The position numbers were made by a program, and so were the translations under genes. DNA of 7,374 nucleotides from Flavobacterium sp. GTDB lineage: Bacteria; Bacteroidota; Bacteroidia; Flavobacteriales; Flavobacteriaceae. The notes below the pieces were generated by a model, which was not told the origin of the DNA, searched no databases, and saw only the letters and a list, made by a program, of their open reading frames with translations. The stretch is from assembly GCA_005792865.1 (NCBI GenBank), contig SXQR01000038.1, positions 1 through 7,374 on the forward strand, given 5' to 3'. Shown piece after piece: positions 1 through 6,629 of the stretch. The stretch's first letter is position 1; each line of letters opens with the position of its first letter.

Positions 1-1766
1 AGGAGTTGAAGCGGGATGGTCGTGAGAAGCGGTGAAAGTGCATCGGCAGTCTCGGGCACTTCGATAACGTACTCGGCGAGTTCGCGCACCTGAACATCAC
101 CCTTGGTCACGACCGCGATGATGCGGCCAGAACGCGACTTGATCTCCTGGATGTTGCTCACGACCTTGTCGTAATGCCCCTGTTTTGGCGCAATCACGAT
201 TACCGGCATGTGCTCGTCGATAAGGGCGATGGGGCCGTGTTTCATTTCGGCTGCCGGATAGCCCTCGGCGTGGATATATGAAATCTCTTTTAGCTTTAGC
301 GCGCCTTCAAGTGCGACCGGGAAATTGTACCCGCGGCCCAGGTAAAGGCAGTTTGGCGCATCCTTGAACTCGGCGGCGATGGCTTTCGCAACGTCATTGG
401 TCTCGAGCGCCTCGGCAACTTTTTCAGGAATGACCTCGAGTTCCTGCAGATAGCGGTGGAAATCGGAGTTGGAAAGCGTTCCCTTGGCCTTGGCCAGGCG
501 GAGCGCGATCATGGTCAGGACGGTAATTTGAGTCGTAAAGGCTTTTGTAGATGCCACCCCGATCTCAGGACCGGCGTGCGTATAGGCTCCGGCGTTGGTC
601 TCGCGCGAAATGGAAGATCCCACGACGTTGCAAACGCCAAACACGAATGCGCCGCGCTCCTTGGCGAGCTTGATGGCGGCCAAAGTATCGGCGGTTTCAC
701 CCGACTGCGATATCGCGATCAGGATGTCGCCTTTGTTGATGACGGGATTCCGGTATCTAAATTCCGAGGCATATTCCACCTCGACGGGTATCCTGGTAAA
801 TTCCTCAAAAATGTATTCGGCGACGAGCCCGGCATGCCATGAGGTTCCGCACGCGACGATGAGGATCCTGTCGGCATTGAGGAACTTTTCGAGGTTGTCC
901 TCGACGCCCGCCATCTGGATGATGCCTTCGTTTGCGAGGAGCCTTCCGCGGTAGGTGTCCTTGATCACGGCGGGTTGCTCGTAAATTTCCTTCATCATGA
1001 AGTGCTCGTAGCCCCCTTTCTCGATTTGCTCGAGGTTCATCTGCAATTCCTGCACATACGGGTCAACCAACGTGTCGTCCTTGATCTTGCGCACCTTGAG
1101 TGGCTTGTGCATACGCACGACGGCCATTTCCTCATCCTCGAGGTAAATCGCATTGGCGGTGTATTCAATGAAGGGCGATGCGTCGGAAGCGATGAAAAAT
1201 TCATCCTTCCCGATGCCGATCGCGAGCGGGCTGCCCAGCCGCGCCACGACGATCTCGTCCGGTTTCTTGCGGTCGAACACGCAAATGGCGTACGCGCCCA
1301 CCACCTGGTTCAGGGCCACTTGTACGGCCTTGCCCAGTTTCAGGTTGTCCTTGCGCTGCACGTCCTCGATTAGGTTCACGAGCACTTCCGTATCGGTATC
1401 CGAATGGAACTTGTACCCGCGCTTTTCCAGCTCCATCTTGAGCGGGCCGTAATTCTCGATGATCCCGTTGTGGATGATCGCCAGGTCCCCTGAGTTGGAC
1501 AGGTGCGGATGCGAGTTGACGTCATTGGGAACCCCGTGGGTCGCCCAGCGCGTATGGCCCATACCGATGACACCGGTGGTTGTGATTTCTTTTTCGGATT
1601 TCGCTTCGAGATCAGAGACCTTGCCCTTTGTCTTGGACAGTTTGATCTCGTTGTCATAAAGCATGACCCCGGCGCTGTCATAGCCCCGGTATTCCAGCCT
1701 CTTAAGGCCTTTGATGATGATCGGGTATGCCTCGCGGTGTCCGATATAGCCTACAATTCCGCACAT
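1..1766 (-). CDS. glmS: Glutamine--fructose-6-phosphate aminotransferase (isomerizing), C-terminus cut by window edge
   Basis: GlmS uses glutamine to turn fructose-6-phosphate into glucosamine-6-phosphate, the first committed cytoplasmic step towards UDP-GlcNAc for peptidoglycan and LPS. The protein starts MCGIVGYIG, so Cys2 becomes the N-terminal glutaminase nucleophile once Met is removed. The class-II amidotransferase domain shows EYRGYDSAG, GHTRWATHG, HNGIIEN (oxyanion-hole Asn) and SDTDTE. Two SIS sugar-isomerase domains follow: ACGTSWHAG around Cys306, SQSGETADT, and EIGVASTKAFTTQ. KLKEISYIHAEGY and MKHGP carry Lys491, Glu494 and His510, matching E. coli Lys485, Glu488 and His504. 588 codons are visible, ending at TTIPLQL. 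By comparison with the family about 27 residues lie outside the window, including the DQPRNLAKSVTVE-like tail with the Schiff-base lysine. The ATG lies 10 bases after the lipoprotein gene's stop, with no Shine-Dalgarno and no room for a glmS ribozyme, so it is probably co-transcribed from upstream. Identification is very secure. Confidence 0.97.
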   Translation of the reverse strand, partial: MCGIVGYIGHREAYPIIIKGLKRLEYRGYDSAGVMLYDNEIKLSKTKGKVSDLEAKSEKEITTTGVIGMGHTRWATHGVPNDVNSHPHLSNSGDLAIIHNGIIENYGPLKMELEKRGYKFHSDTDTEVLVNLIEDVQRKDNLKLGKAVQVALNQVVGAYAICVFDRKKPDEIVVARLGSPLAIGIGKDEFFIASDASPFIEYTANAIYLEDEEMAVVRMHKPLKVRKIKDDTLVDPYVQELQMNLEQIEKGGYEHFMMKEIYEQPAVIKDTYRGRLLANEGIIQMAGVEDNLEKFLNADRILIVACGTSWHAGLVAEYIFEEFTRIPVEVEYASEFRYRNPVINKGDILIAISQSGETADTLAAIKLAKERGAFVFGVCNVVGSSISRETNAGAYTHAGPEIGVASTKAFTTQITVLTMIALRLAKAKGTLSNSDFHRYLQELEVIPEKVAEALETNDVAKAIAAEFKDAPNCLYLGRGYNFPVALEGALKLKEISYIHAEGYPAAEMKHGPIALIDEHMPVIVIAPKQGHYDKVVSNIQEIKSRSGRIIAVVTKGDVQVRELAEYVIEVPETADALSPLLTTIPLQL

Positions 1767-1776
1767 ACGTTAGAGT

Positions 1777-3429
1777 TTAGTTATCAGTGGGTTTTCTTTT
1801 GGTATAGTAGATTTCAAGCTTGAGCCTTTTGTCGATGGGTACATTGGGATGCGTACCGTAGAGGAAGGTCCCAAGTGGGTTCATGACCGAAGCCGAAGGT
1901 ACGAAATTATTGCTCTCAGGGCTTGGATTGCGCTGCTTGGCCATGTCGATGACGTTGATGCTCTCGGTAACCGCAAGTCCAAGCCTCACGTTGGTGGAGT
2001 CCGGCGCCTTGACCAGATTGCGGATATAATTCGTAATCCTGACCTTGTAACTCACCGTCTGGCCGTCGACGCGCCTGACCAGTCCGCCGTGGACGGTTTT
2101 GCCGCTCTTGATGCCGCCGGTGGAATTATCGAGATAGTAATCCACCACAGGCCTTTTGTTGGTAAGGTCATAGAGGTAAATCCTTTCAGGCTCCAAAGTG
2201 GTGGTGCCCATGTAATCCGGGTCCTTGTTGATGTTGAACGTGAGGCTGGCCTCATTGATCATCCATTCGTTCTCGCGCATGGCCTCGAGTTCATCGGCTA
2301 CGCCATTGCCGTCCTCATCGGGGCCAAATAGATCGATGACTGCTATCGAACCCTCCCCGCCCTTGAGCGCCAGGTTCATGTGCCCGTTAACGGCGTCGAA
2401 AGGCTGTGCAAGCGCAGATGCATATTGCGGGTCCACATTGTCGTTTTGCAAGAGGCTGACGGTATTCCCTGCCAGGTTCAACACGAATTCCTTGTCGATG
2501 CGTTTCGGGTTGCCATCATCGCCCATGATAGGCTGGAAGTTGGAATCGAGTTGCGTTTCCTTGTACTTGATCGTAACGGTCCCCTCGCGGAAATTCATCA
2601 TCGCAAGTTCACCGGGCTGGCCGTTAGGCGTAACTTTGAAATACAATCCCCTGAAATAGTTCTTGAAGGCATTGTTGCTCCCAAGGATCCCGTCGGGGGC
2701 ATTGAATATCTTATCTTCAAAAAAGTCATTGTTGAGCGACACCTTAAGTCCCGGCCTGGTGCGTTTGGTCGTCACCGATCCGTTGGCATTGGTGACCTGC
2801 TCCTCATATTCCTCACGGCTGAACACAAAACTCTGGTTTTGGCTGATCTCACCGTCGTTCAGGACCAAGGGATTGATGGTCGATTCGATGTCGGCAGCCT
2901 GATTTGTGTAATACCGCTGGCTTTCCTGTTCCCCCTCGCTGTTGTACTGAAAATCGCGGAGAAAATAATTGGATTCGTGGATCGCAAGATTGATGCTGGA
3001 CTGCTCGGTGCCAAAAATAGAATCCAGCACATACTCATGGGAACCATCGGTATTGGTGCTTTCAAGCGTGCTGAAATAAGGCACGTAAAGCGTTGTGGAG
3101 ACGATTTCGGGATCTGTATCGTAGGTATCGAACAACGGGTTCAGGCTCTTGATCTCGAGCTGTGTCACGAAACTGGCCACAGTACGCCCAAAATTCGGGT
3201 TTTCAAGCACACCCAGCGGATTCACGGGAAGATTGTTGGATTGCACCGGCCCGGTGGGAACGGTGTTCGCGACGATGCTGAAGGTGTCGTCTTTCTCAAA
3301 GAGAAAATGGTCTTCGCCCACGATGTCGGCGCCAATCTCGTTAAAATCTTTATCGCAGGAGGTGAGCAAAAGGGCAGCGACCGCGGCGGCCGGAATCCTC
3401 AAAAAGGAAATAGGGTTCATCTTCGTCAT
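1777..3429 (-). CDS. DUF4270-family lipoprotein with EF-hand-like loop
   Basis: This is a 550-residue exported protein of unknown function. I assign it to the Bacteroidota DUF4270 family from its overall look, its C-terminal pattern (PERIYLYDL, then LGTFLYGTHPN and RLKLEIYYTK) and its neighbours; no profile search was possible. Residues 1-25 are a lipoprotein signal: MTKMN, a hydrophobic stretch, then lipobox LTSC with Cys25 as the lipidated residue. After Cys25 comes DKDFN, a partial match to the Lys-acid surface-export signal known in Capnocytophaga, so it may reach the outer face of the outer membrane (inference). The rest is rich in alternating polar and hydrophobic residues, which suggests beta structure. 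Residues 371-382 (DEDGNGVADELE) fit an EF-hand calcium loop. The ATG lies 2 bases after the GlgA-like gene's stop. A second in-frame ATG at codon 4 would give the same mature protein. It sits between the GlgA-like gene and glmS, an arrangement that hints at an envelope role without proving one. Confidence 0.88.
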   Translation of the reverse strand: MTKMNPISFLRIPAAAVAALLLTSCDKDFNEIGADIVGEDHFLFEKDDTFSIVANTVPTGPVQSNNLPVNPLGVLENPNFGRTVASFVTQLEIKSLNPLFDTYDTDPEIVSTTLYVPYFSTLESTNTDGSHEYVLDSIFGTEQSSINLAIHESNYFLRDFQYNSEGEQESQRYYTNQAADIESTINPLVLNDGEISQNQSFVFSREEYEEQVTNANGSVTTKRTRPGLKVSLNNDFFEDKIFNAPDGILGSNNAFKNYFRGLYFKVTPNGQPGELAMMNFREGTVTIKYKETQLDSNFQPIMGDDGNPKRIDKEFVLNLAGNTVSLLQNDNVDPQYASALAQPFDAVNGHMNLALKGGEGSIAVIDLFGPDEDGNGVADELEAMRENEWMINEASLTFNINKDPDYMGTTTLEPERIYLYDLTNKRPVVDYYLDNSTGGIKSGKTVHGGLVRRVDGQTVSYKVRITNYIRNLVKAPDSTNVRLGLAVTESINVIDMAKQRNPSPESNNFVPSASVMNPLGTFLYGTHPNVPIDKRLKLEIYYTKRKPTDN

Positions 3430-3431
3430 TC

Positions 3432-4241
3432 TTACTGTGCCAGCATTTCCTTGTAGAAAGCGGTATATGCTTCGGCGAATTTTTCTTTGGGAGCGAAAGG
3501 TAAAAAAGGTTTGCCTGTCGATTCTATATATTTTGTTAAACTTGGCGACAGCGTCTCCGAACCGGCAATGACGGCATCGGAGTGTGCGACGGTCACCCTG
3601 ATGACGTTCTCGTAATCGGGAGTGGAAAGGTCGGCGATGGCGTCATCGGGAATCTGGTCGAAACGCACTTTATTGATCATACCGATGTCGAGCGTGCCGT
3701 CAAAACCCTGGTTATAGACCGATGTCACGATCTTGGTTTGCGCAAACAGCGCCTCATCCTTGTAATAATGCTTCATGTAAACGGGCAACATGGCCGCCAT
3801 CCAGCCGTGGACGTGGATGATGTCCGGCACCCAGTTGAGCTTCTTGACGGTCTCGACGACGCCTTTCGCGAAAAAGATTGCGCGCTCGTCATTGTCCGGG
3901 TAAAGCACGCCTTCCTCATCGGTAAAAGTGGCCTTGCGCTTGAAATATTCGTCGTTGTCTATAAAGTAAACCTGGATCCGCTCCTTGGGAATGGAAGCCA
4001 CCTTGATGATCAGGGGCATGTCCAGGTCATTTACCACCAAATTCATCCCCGAAAGGCGGATCACTTCATGGAGCTGGTGCCTTCTCTCATTGACATTGCC
4101 GTAACGCGGCATGAATATCCTGATCTGACCGCCCTGGTCATTGATCATTTTCGGCACATCGTAGGACATCAAGGAAACTTCATTTTCGGCCAGATATGGC
4201 ACTACTTCAGACGATACATACAAGATCCTCTTATCCTCCAT
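3432..4241 (-). CDS. Short GlgA-like protein (N-terminal starch-synthase domain only), probably not an active glycogen synthase
   Basis: This 269-residue cytoplasmic protein resembles the N-terminal Rossmann domain of GT5 glycogen synthases (Glyco_transf_5). It opens with RILYVSSEVVPYL, equivalent to VLHVCSEMFPLL of GlgA. It has RIFMPRYGNV at 41-50, DIIHVHGWMAAMLP around 140-153 (the PDVVHAHDW region) and VYNQGFDG at 175-182 (the TVHNLAYQG region). At the point where GlgA has the ADP-glucose-binding KTGGLAD, residues 18-24 read AENEVSL, so the lysine and both glycines are gone. True GlgA is about 480 residues; the whole C-terminal GT-B domain is absent with no frameshift or debris visible, because the gene ends cleanly 2 bases before the lipoprotein ATG. 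It therefore looks like an intact, repurposed relative rather than a broken gene. I start it at the ATG at 4241, giving MEDKRILYV. An in-frame TTG two codons upstream (4247) is possible but less likely. Databases tend to call such proteins glycogen or starch synthase, and that function is doubtful. Confidence 0.9.
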   Translation of the reverse strand: MEDKRILYVSSEVVPYLAENEVSLMSYDVPKMINDQGGQIRIFMPRYGNVNERRHQLHEVIRLSGMNLVVNDLDMPLIIKVASIPKERIQVYFIDNDEYFKRKATFTDEEGVLYPDNDERAIFFAKGVVETVKKLNWVPDIIHVHGWMAAMLPVYMKHYYKDEALFAQTKIVTSVYNQGFDGTLDIGMINKVRFDQIPDDAIADLSTPDYENVIRVTVAHSDAVIAGSETLSPSLTKYIESTGKPFLPFAPKEKFAEAYTAFYKEMLAQ

Positions 4242-4280
4242 CTGCAATTCGTATTTTGTTCATTGGCAATAAAAAACAGG

Positions 4281-4315
4281 CAAAATTACTAAAATTTATG
4301 CAGTTATGAACCAAA
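4281..4315 (-). promoter_or_regulatory. Predicted Bacteroidota sigma-70-type promoter for the GlgA-like/DUF4270/glmS cluster
   Basis: On the minus strand TAATTTTG (4281-4288) is an exact match to the Bacteroidota -7 consensus TAnnTTTG. TTTG at 4312-4315, 23 bases upstream, fits the -33 element at the long end of the accepted spacing. Transcription should begin roughly at 4273-4276, leaving a leader of about 30 bases before the ATG at 4241. No other such motif was seen at the downstream junctions, so this may drive all three genes. Confidence 0.62.
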
Positions 4316-4319
4316 CCCG

Positions 4320-4327
4320 TAAGTTTG
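4320..4327 (+). promoter_or_regulatory. Predicted panC promoter, -7 element TAAGTTTG
   Basis: TAAGTTTG matches TAnnTTTG exactly and lies 23 bases before the panC ATG, giving a leader of roughly 17-19 bases. No perfect TTG lies at the expected -33 distance; the best is TTTATG ending at 4300, 19 bases upstream and one base off TTTG-like. The element lies 4 bases from the -33 element of the opposing promoter, so the two promoter footprints must overlap. Confidence 0.55.
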
Positions 4328-4350
4328 CACCGCATTTTAACCGCATTTGA

Positions 4351-5193
4351 ATGCTCGTATTCAACAGGCCTGCCGAACTTTCGGCCCACCTCCACGGCGG
4401 CAAGGGCGGCACCATTGGTTTTGTTCCGACGATGGGCGCGCTCCACGACGGGCATCTTTCGCTGCTGCGGGCGTCAATGGCTAACAACCGGCGGACCGTC
4501 ATCAGCATTTTTGTCAACCCGACGCAGTTCAATAACGCCGACGACCTTGCGCACTATCCGCGCACCCTGGAATCCGACCTTGAAAAGATTGGCAACCTTA
4601 ACCCGGACATCATTGTTTTTGCACCCGACGTGGACGACATGTATGGTGATGCCGCGACCGCCGAGCATTACCGTTTTGGCGGAATCGAAAACGAGATGGA
4701 AGGTCGTTTCCGGAAAGGGCATTTCAACGGGGTGGCCACCATCGTCAAGAGGCTTTTCGAGATTGTCAAACCAACCCGCGCCTACTTTGGCGAAAAGGAT
4801 TTCCAGCAACTCCAGATTGTCCGGTCACTGGTGGAAAAACATGGCATTCCGGTGGAAATAGTGGGTTGCCCCATTTACCGCGAGCCCAACGGGCTGGCCA
4901 TGAGTTCTCGCAACGAACGGCTTACGGCCGATCAGCGCCACCACGCCGCGGTCATCTACCAGGCGCTTCAGTCGGCACGGGAACTGTTTCCCACCCGGAG
5001 CGCGCAAAAAATCCGGTTGCAGGTGGAGCAGATGCTGCACGCAATCCCCGGGTTTACACTCGAATATTTTGAGGTGGCCGATGAAAAGACGCTTCGGCCC
5101 GTGAAGCGAAAAAGCAAGAAAAAGAAATATCGTGCGTTTATAGCGGTGCTGGTCAACAAAATCCGGCTCATCGATACGATTGCACTAAATTAA
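4351..5193 (+). CDS. panC: Pantothenate synthetase (pantoate--beta-alanine ligase)
   Basis: PanC joins pantoate and beta-alanine using ATP, through a pantoyl-adenylate, to make pantothenate in the cytoplasm. The 280-residue length is normal for the family. Visible signatures are TMGALHDGH at 27-35 (the HIGH-type ATP motif with His32 and His35), SIFVNPTQF at 52-60, [15 protein letters not shown] around 118-132, [13 protein letters not shown] at 145-157 and GLAMSSRN at 181-188 (the KMSKS-like loop). A lysine-rich stretch, [12 protein letters not shown], lies near residue 251-262 in the small C-terminal domain. The ATG follows an exact -7 promoter motif and is divergent from the GlgA-like gene. 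panD starts 13 bases after its stop, so the last two steps that make pantothenate are adjacent. I see no panB (ketopantoate hydroxymethyltransferase) in the window. Confidence 0.97.
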   Translation: MLVFNRPAELSAHLHGGKGGTIGFVPTMGALHDGHLSLLRASMANNRRTVISIFVNPTQFNNADDLAHYPRTLESDLEKIGNLNPDIIVFAPDVDDMYGDAATAEHYRFGGIENEMEGRFRKGHFNGVATIVKRLFEIVKPTRAYFGEKDFQQLQIVRSLVEKHGIPVEIVGCPIYREPNGLAMSSRNERLTADQRHHAAVIYQALQSARELFPTRSAQKIRLQVEQMLHAIPGFTLEYFEVADEKTLRPVKRKSKKKKYRAFIAVLVNKIRLIDTIALN

Positions 5194-5194
5194 T

Positions 5195-5202
5195 TACCTT
5201 TG
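5195..5202 (+). promoter_or_regulatory. Possible internal promoter giving leaderless panD mRNA
   Basis: TACCTTTG, an exact TAnnTTTG match, lies in the 13-base panC-panD gap and ends only 4 bases before the panD ATG. If used, transcription would begin at or very near the A of the ATG, giving a leaderless or almost leaderless message. No TTG lies at a suitable -33 distance (17-23 bases upstream), so a chance match remains possible. Confidence 0.4.
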
Positions 5203-5206
5203 CCCC

Positions 5207-5557
5207 ATGCAAGTCCACGTTGTAAAATCCAAGATCCACCGCGTAACCGTCACCGGCGCCGACCTCAACTACATCGGCAGCATCACCATTGACGAAGTGC
5301 TCATGGAAGCCGCCAATATCATTGAAGGCGAAAAGGTTTCCATCGTGAACATCAACAACGGCGAGCGCCTGGAAACCTACGTGATCAAGGGAAACCGCAA
5401 CAGCGGCGAGATCACCCTGAACGGCCCGGCCGCGCGCAAAGTGCACAAGGGCGACGTGATCATCATCATCGCCTACGGGATCCTGGACATGGAGGAGGCC
5501 AAAACCTTCAGGCCAAGCCTGGTGTTCCCCAATGAAAAAGACAATTCCCTGACCTGA
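5207..5557 (+). CDS. panD: Aspartate 1-decarboxylase proenzyme
   Basis: PanD decarboxylates L-aspartate to beta-alanine, the second substrate of PanC. It is made as an inactive chain that cleaves itself between Gly24 and Ser25 to create an N-terminal pyruvoyl cofactor. The sequence has this site in context ([11 protein letters not shown]), and catalytic or binding residues fall at the E. coli positions: Lys9, Tyr22, Arg54, Thr57, Tyr58 and Asn72 (in LNGPAAR). The 116-residue length is typical, the family being about 115-140. The ATG at 5207 is the only usable start because the next Met (33) lies beyond the cleavage site. It sits 13 bases after panC and 1 base before the next gene's start. An exact -7 motif lies immediately upstream, so panD may also be transcribed separately from panC. 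Confidence 0.97.
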   Translation: MQVHVVKSKIHRVTVTGADLNYIGSITIDEVLMEAANIIEGEKVSIVNINNGERLETYVIKGNRNSGEITLNGPAARKVHKGDVIIIIAYGILDMEEAKTFRPSLVFPNEKDNSLT

Positions 5558-5558
5558 T

Positions 5559-6569
5559 TTGGAGCCAAGCACACCGGCCGGGAAAACGCAGGGCCCATCG
5601 GGAAAGGTGCGCCCGCTGATATCGAAGGCGCTTTCGATCGCCTTGCCACTCATCCTGGGCTTTGCGCTCATCATTTACAAATACCGCCAATTCACGCCTG
5701 CCCAAATAGAGGAAATGCGGGGCTACTTTACCTCCGCCGATTATTTCTACGTCAATTTATCATTGGCCATCGCGCTGCTGGGTTATCTTTCCCGGGCTTA
5801 TCGCTGGAAATTCTCGCTCAACCACATGGGCTATCGCTCCAAATTCTCGAACAATTTGATGGCGGTCTGCATTTCCTATTTCATCAACCTGACCATTCCA
5901 AGGTCGGGCGAGATCTCCCGCGCCGTGATCCTCAAGAAATACGAGGGAATCCCGTTTGACAAGGCTTTTGGCACCATCGTCGCCGAGCGCATCGTCGATT
6001 TCCTGATCTTCCTGCTATTTGTCGCCGTGTCGCTGATTTTCCAGTTCAATGTGCTGCGCGATTTCGTAAAGGAGCACATCCCGCTGGAGCAACTGGCGAT
6101 GCTGGCGCTTTTTGGGACGGTGTTCATGGTCGTGCTGATCCTGGTGTGGCTGTACTCCAAATGGCCGCTCGTGGAAAAGCTCAAGGTGCGCGTCTCCGGC
6201 CTGCGGGAGGGCGTTGAAAGCGTTTTCAGGATGAAGGAACGCTGGGCATTCCTGTTCCATTCTTTCTTTATCTGGTTCAGCTACCTCGCTATGTTCCACA
6301 TCACCATTTTCGCCCTGCCCGAAACCCGTGACATCGGGTTTGGCGCGGTCATCACGGCATTCGTGTTTGGCAGCCTGGCGATTGGCTTTACCAATTCGGG
6401 TTTTGGCGCCTACCCGCTTCTCATCGCGCAGATCTTCCTGCTTTACGGCGTTCCCGATACTGCGGGCACGGCCTTCGGCTGGCTGGTCTGGATCTCCCAG
6501 ACGCTGCTCATGGTGGCGCTCGGGCTGATTTCGTTCATCCTGCTTCCGATCCTCAATCGTAACAAATAA
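5559..6569 (+). CDS. Polytopic membrane protein, lysylphosphatidylglycerol synthase TM region / flippase-like family
   Basis: This 336-residue inner-membrane protein fits the LPG_synthase_TM (flippase-like) family: the membrane part of MprF-type proteins without the cytoplasmic aminoacyl-transferase domain. About eight hydrophobic segments are visible, near residues 22-41, 62-78, 100-113, 146-163, 178-199, 230-252, 260-297 (probably two) and 305-331. Family-like signatures are LSRAYRWKF at 77-85, IPRSGEISRA at 113-122 and ERIVDF at 143-148. Relatives move or synthesise lipid-linked compounds; the substrate here cannot be told. The start is uncertain. TTG at 5559 comes 1 base after panD's stop and suits coupled translation. 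A GTG at codon 17 (5607) is the alternative, and the first in-frame ATG (codon 53) would remove the first membrane segment. No in-frame ATG exists upstream because TGA at 5550 closes the frame. It probably rides on the panCD transcript. Confidence 0.87.
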   Translation: MEPSTPAGKTQGPSGKVRPLISKALSIALPLILGFALIIYKYRQFTPAQIEEMRGYFTSADYFYVNLSLAIALLGYLSRAYRWKFSLNHMGYRSKFSNNLMAVCISYFINLTIPRSGEISRAVILKKYEGIPFDKAFGTIVAERIVDFLIFLLFVAVSLIFQFNVLRDFVKEHIPLEQLAMLALFGTVFMVVLILVWLYSKWPLVEKLKVRVSGLREGVESVFRMKERWAFLFHSFFIWFSYLAMFHITIFALPETRDIGFGAVITAFVFGSLAIGFTNSGFGAYPLLIAQIFLLYGVPDTAGTAFGWLVWISQTLLMVALGLISFILLPILNRNK

Positions 6570-6629
6570 TTTTATATATTGGGCTGCCCGATCTGCCAAC
6601 TTGCCTGACAGCAACGTAAAACCCGGTTT

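Noticed and set aside
456..1373. Several plus-strand frames of about 120-130 codons in the first 1.4 kb.
   Set aside because: All are antisense to glmS, whose reading frame is continuous and motif-rich through the whole stretch.
2380..3456. A 358-codon plus-strand open frame opposite the lipoprotein gene.
   Set aside because: It lies entirely antisense to a gene with a clear signal peptide and family features, has no recognisable domain, and reflects the GC-leaning third positions of the real gene.
4242..4247. TTG at 4247 as the start of the GlgA-like gene.
   Set aside because: An ATG two codons downstream gives MEDKRILYV, matching the usual beginning of these proteins as I remember them; the TTG adds only two residues.
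3582..4292. A 236-codon plus-strand open frame opposite the GlgA-like gene.
   Set aside because: It is antisense to a well-supported gene, runs over both divergent promoters, and its His/Val/Asp-rich composition is typical of a reverse-complement shadow.
4372..5190. The lysine-rich KRKSKKKK stretch of PanC as a sign of fusion or foreign insertion.
   Set aside because: The reading frame and flanking PanC C-terminal sequence (YRAFIAV, IRLID) continue normally, and basic residues are common at this spot in flavobacterial PanC proteins as I recall them.
6567..6582. TAATTTTA and TATATTGG as a promoter for the esterase-like gene.
   Set aside because: Each has one mismatch in the TTTG part and no paired -33 TTG was found, so the support is too weak for a feature.
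6581..6590. GGGCTGCCCG as a transcription terminator after the membrane-protein gene.
   Set aside because: The stem is only three or four base pairs with a tiny loop and no following run of T.
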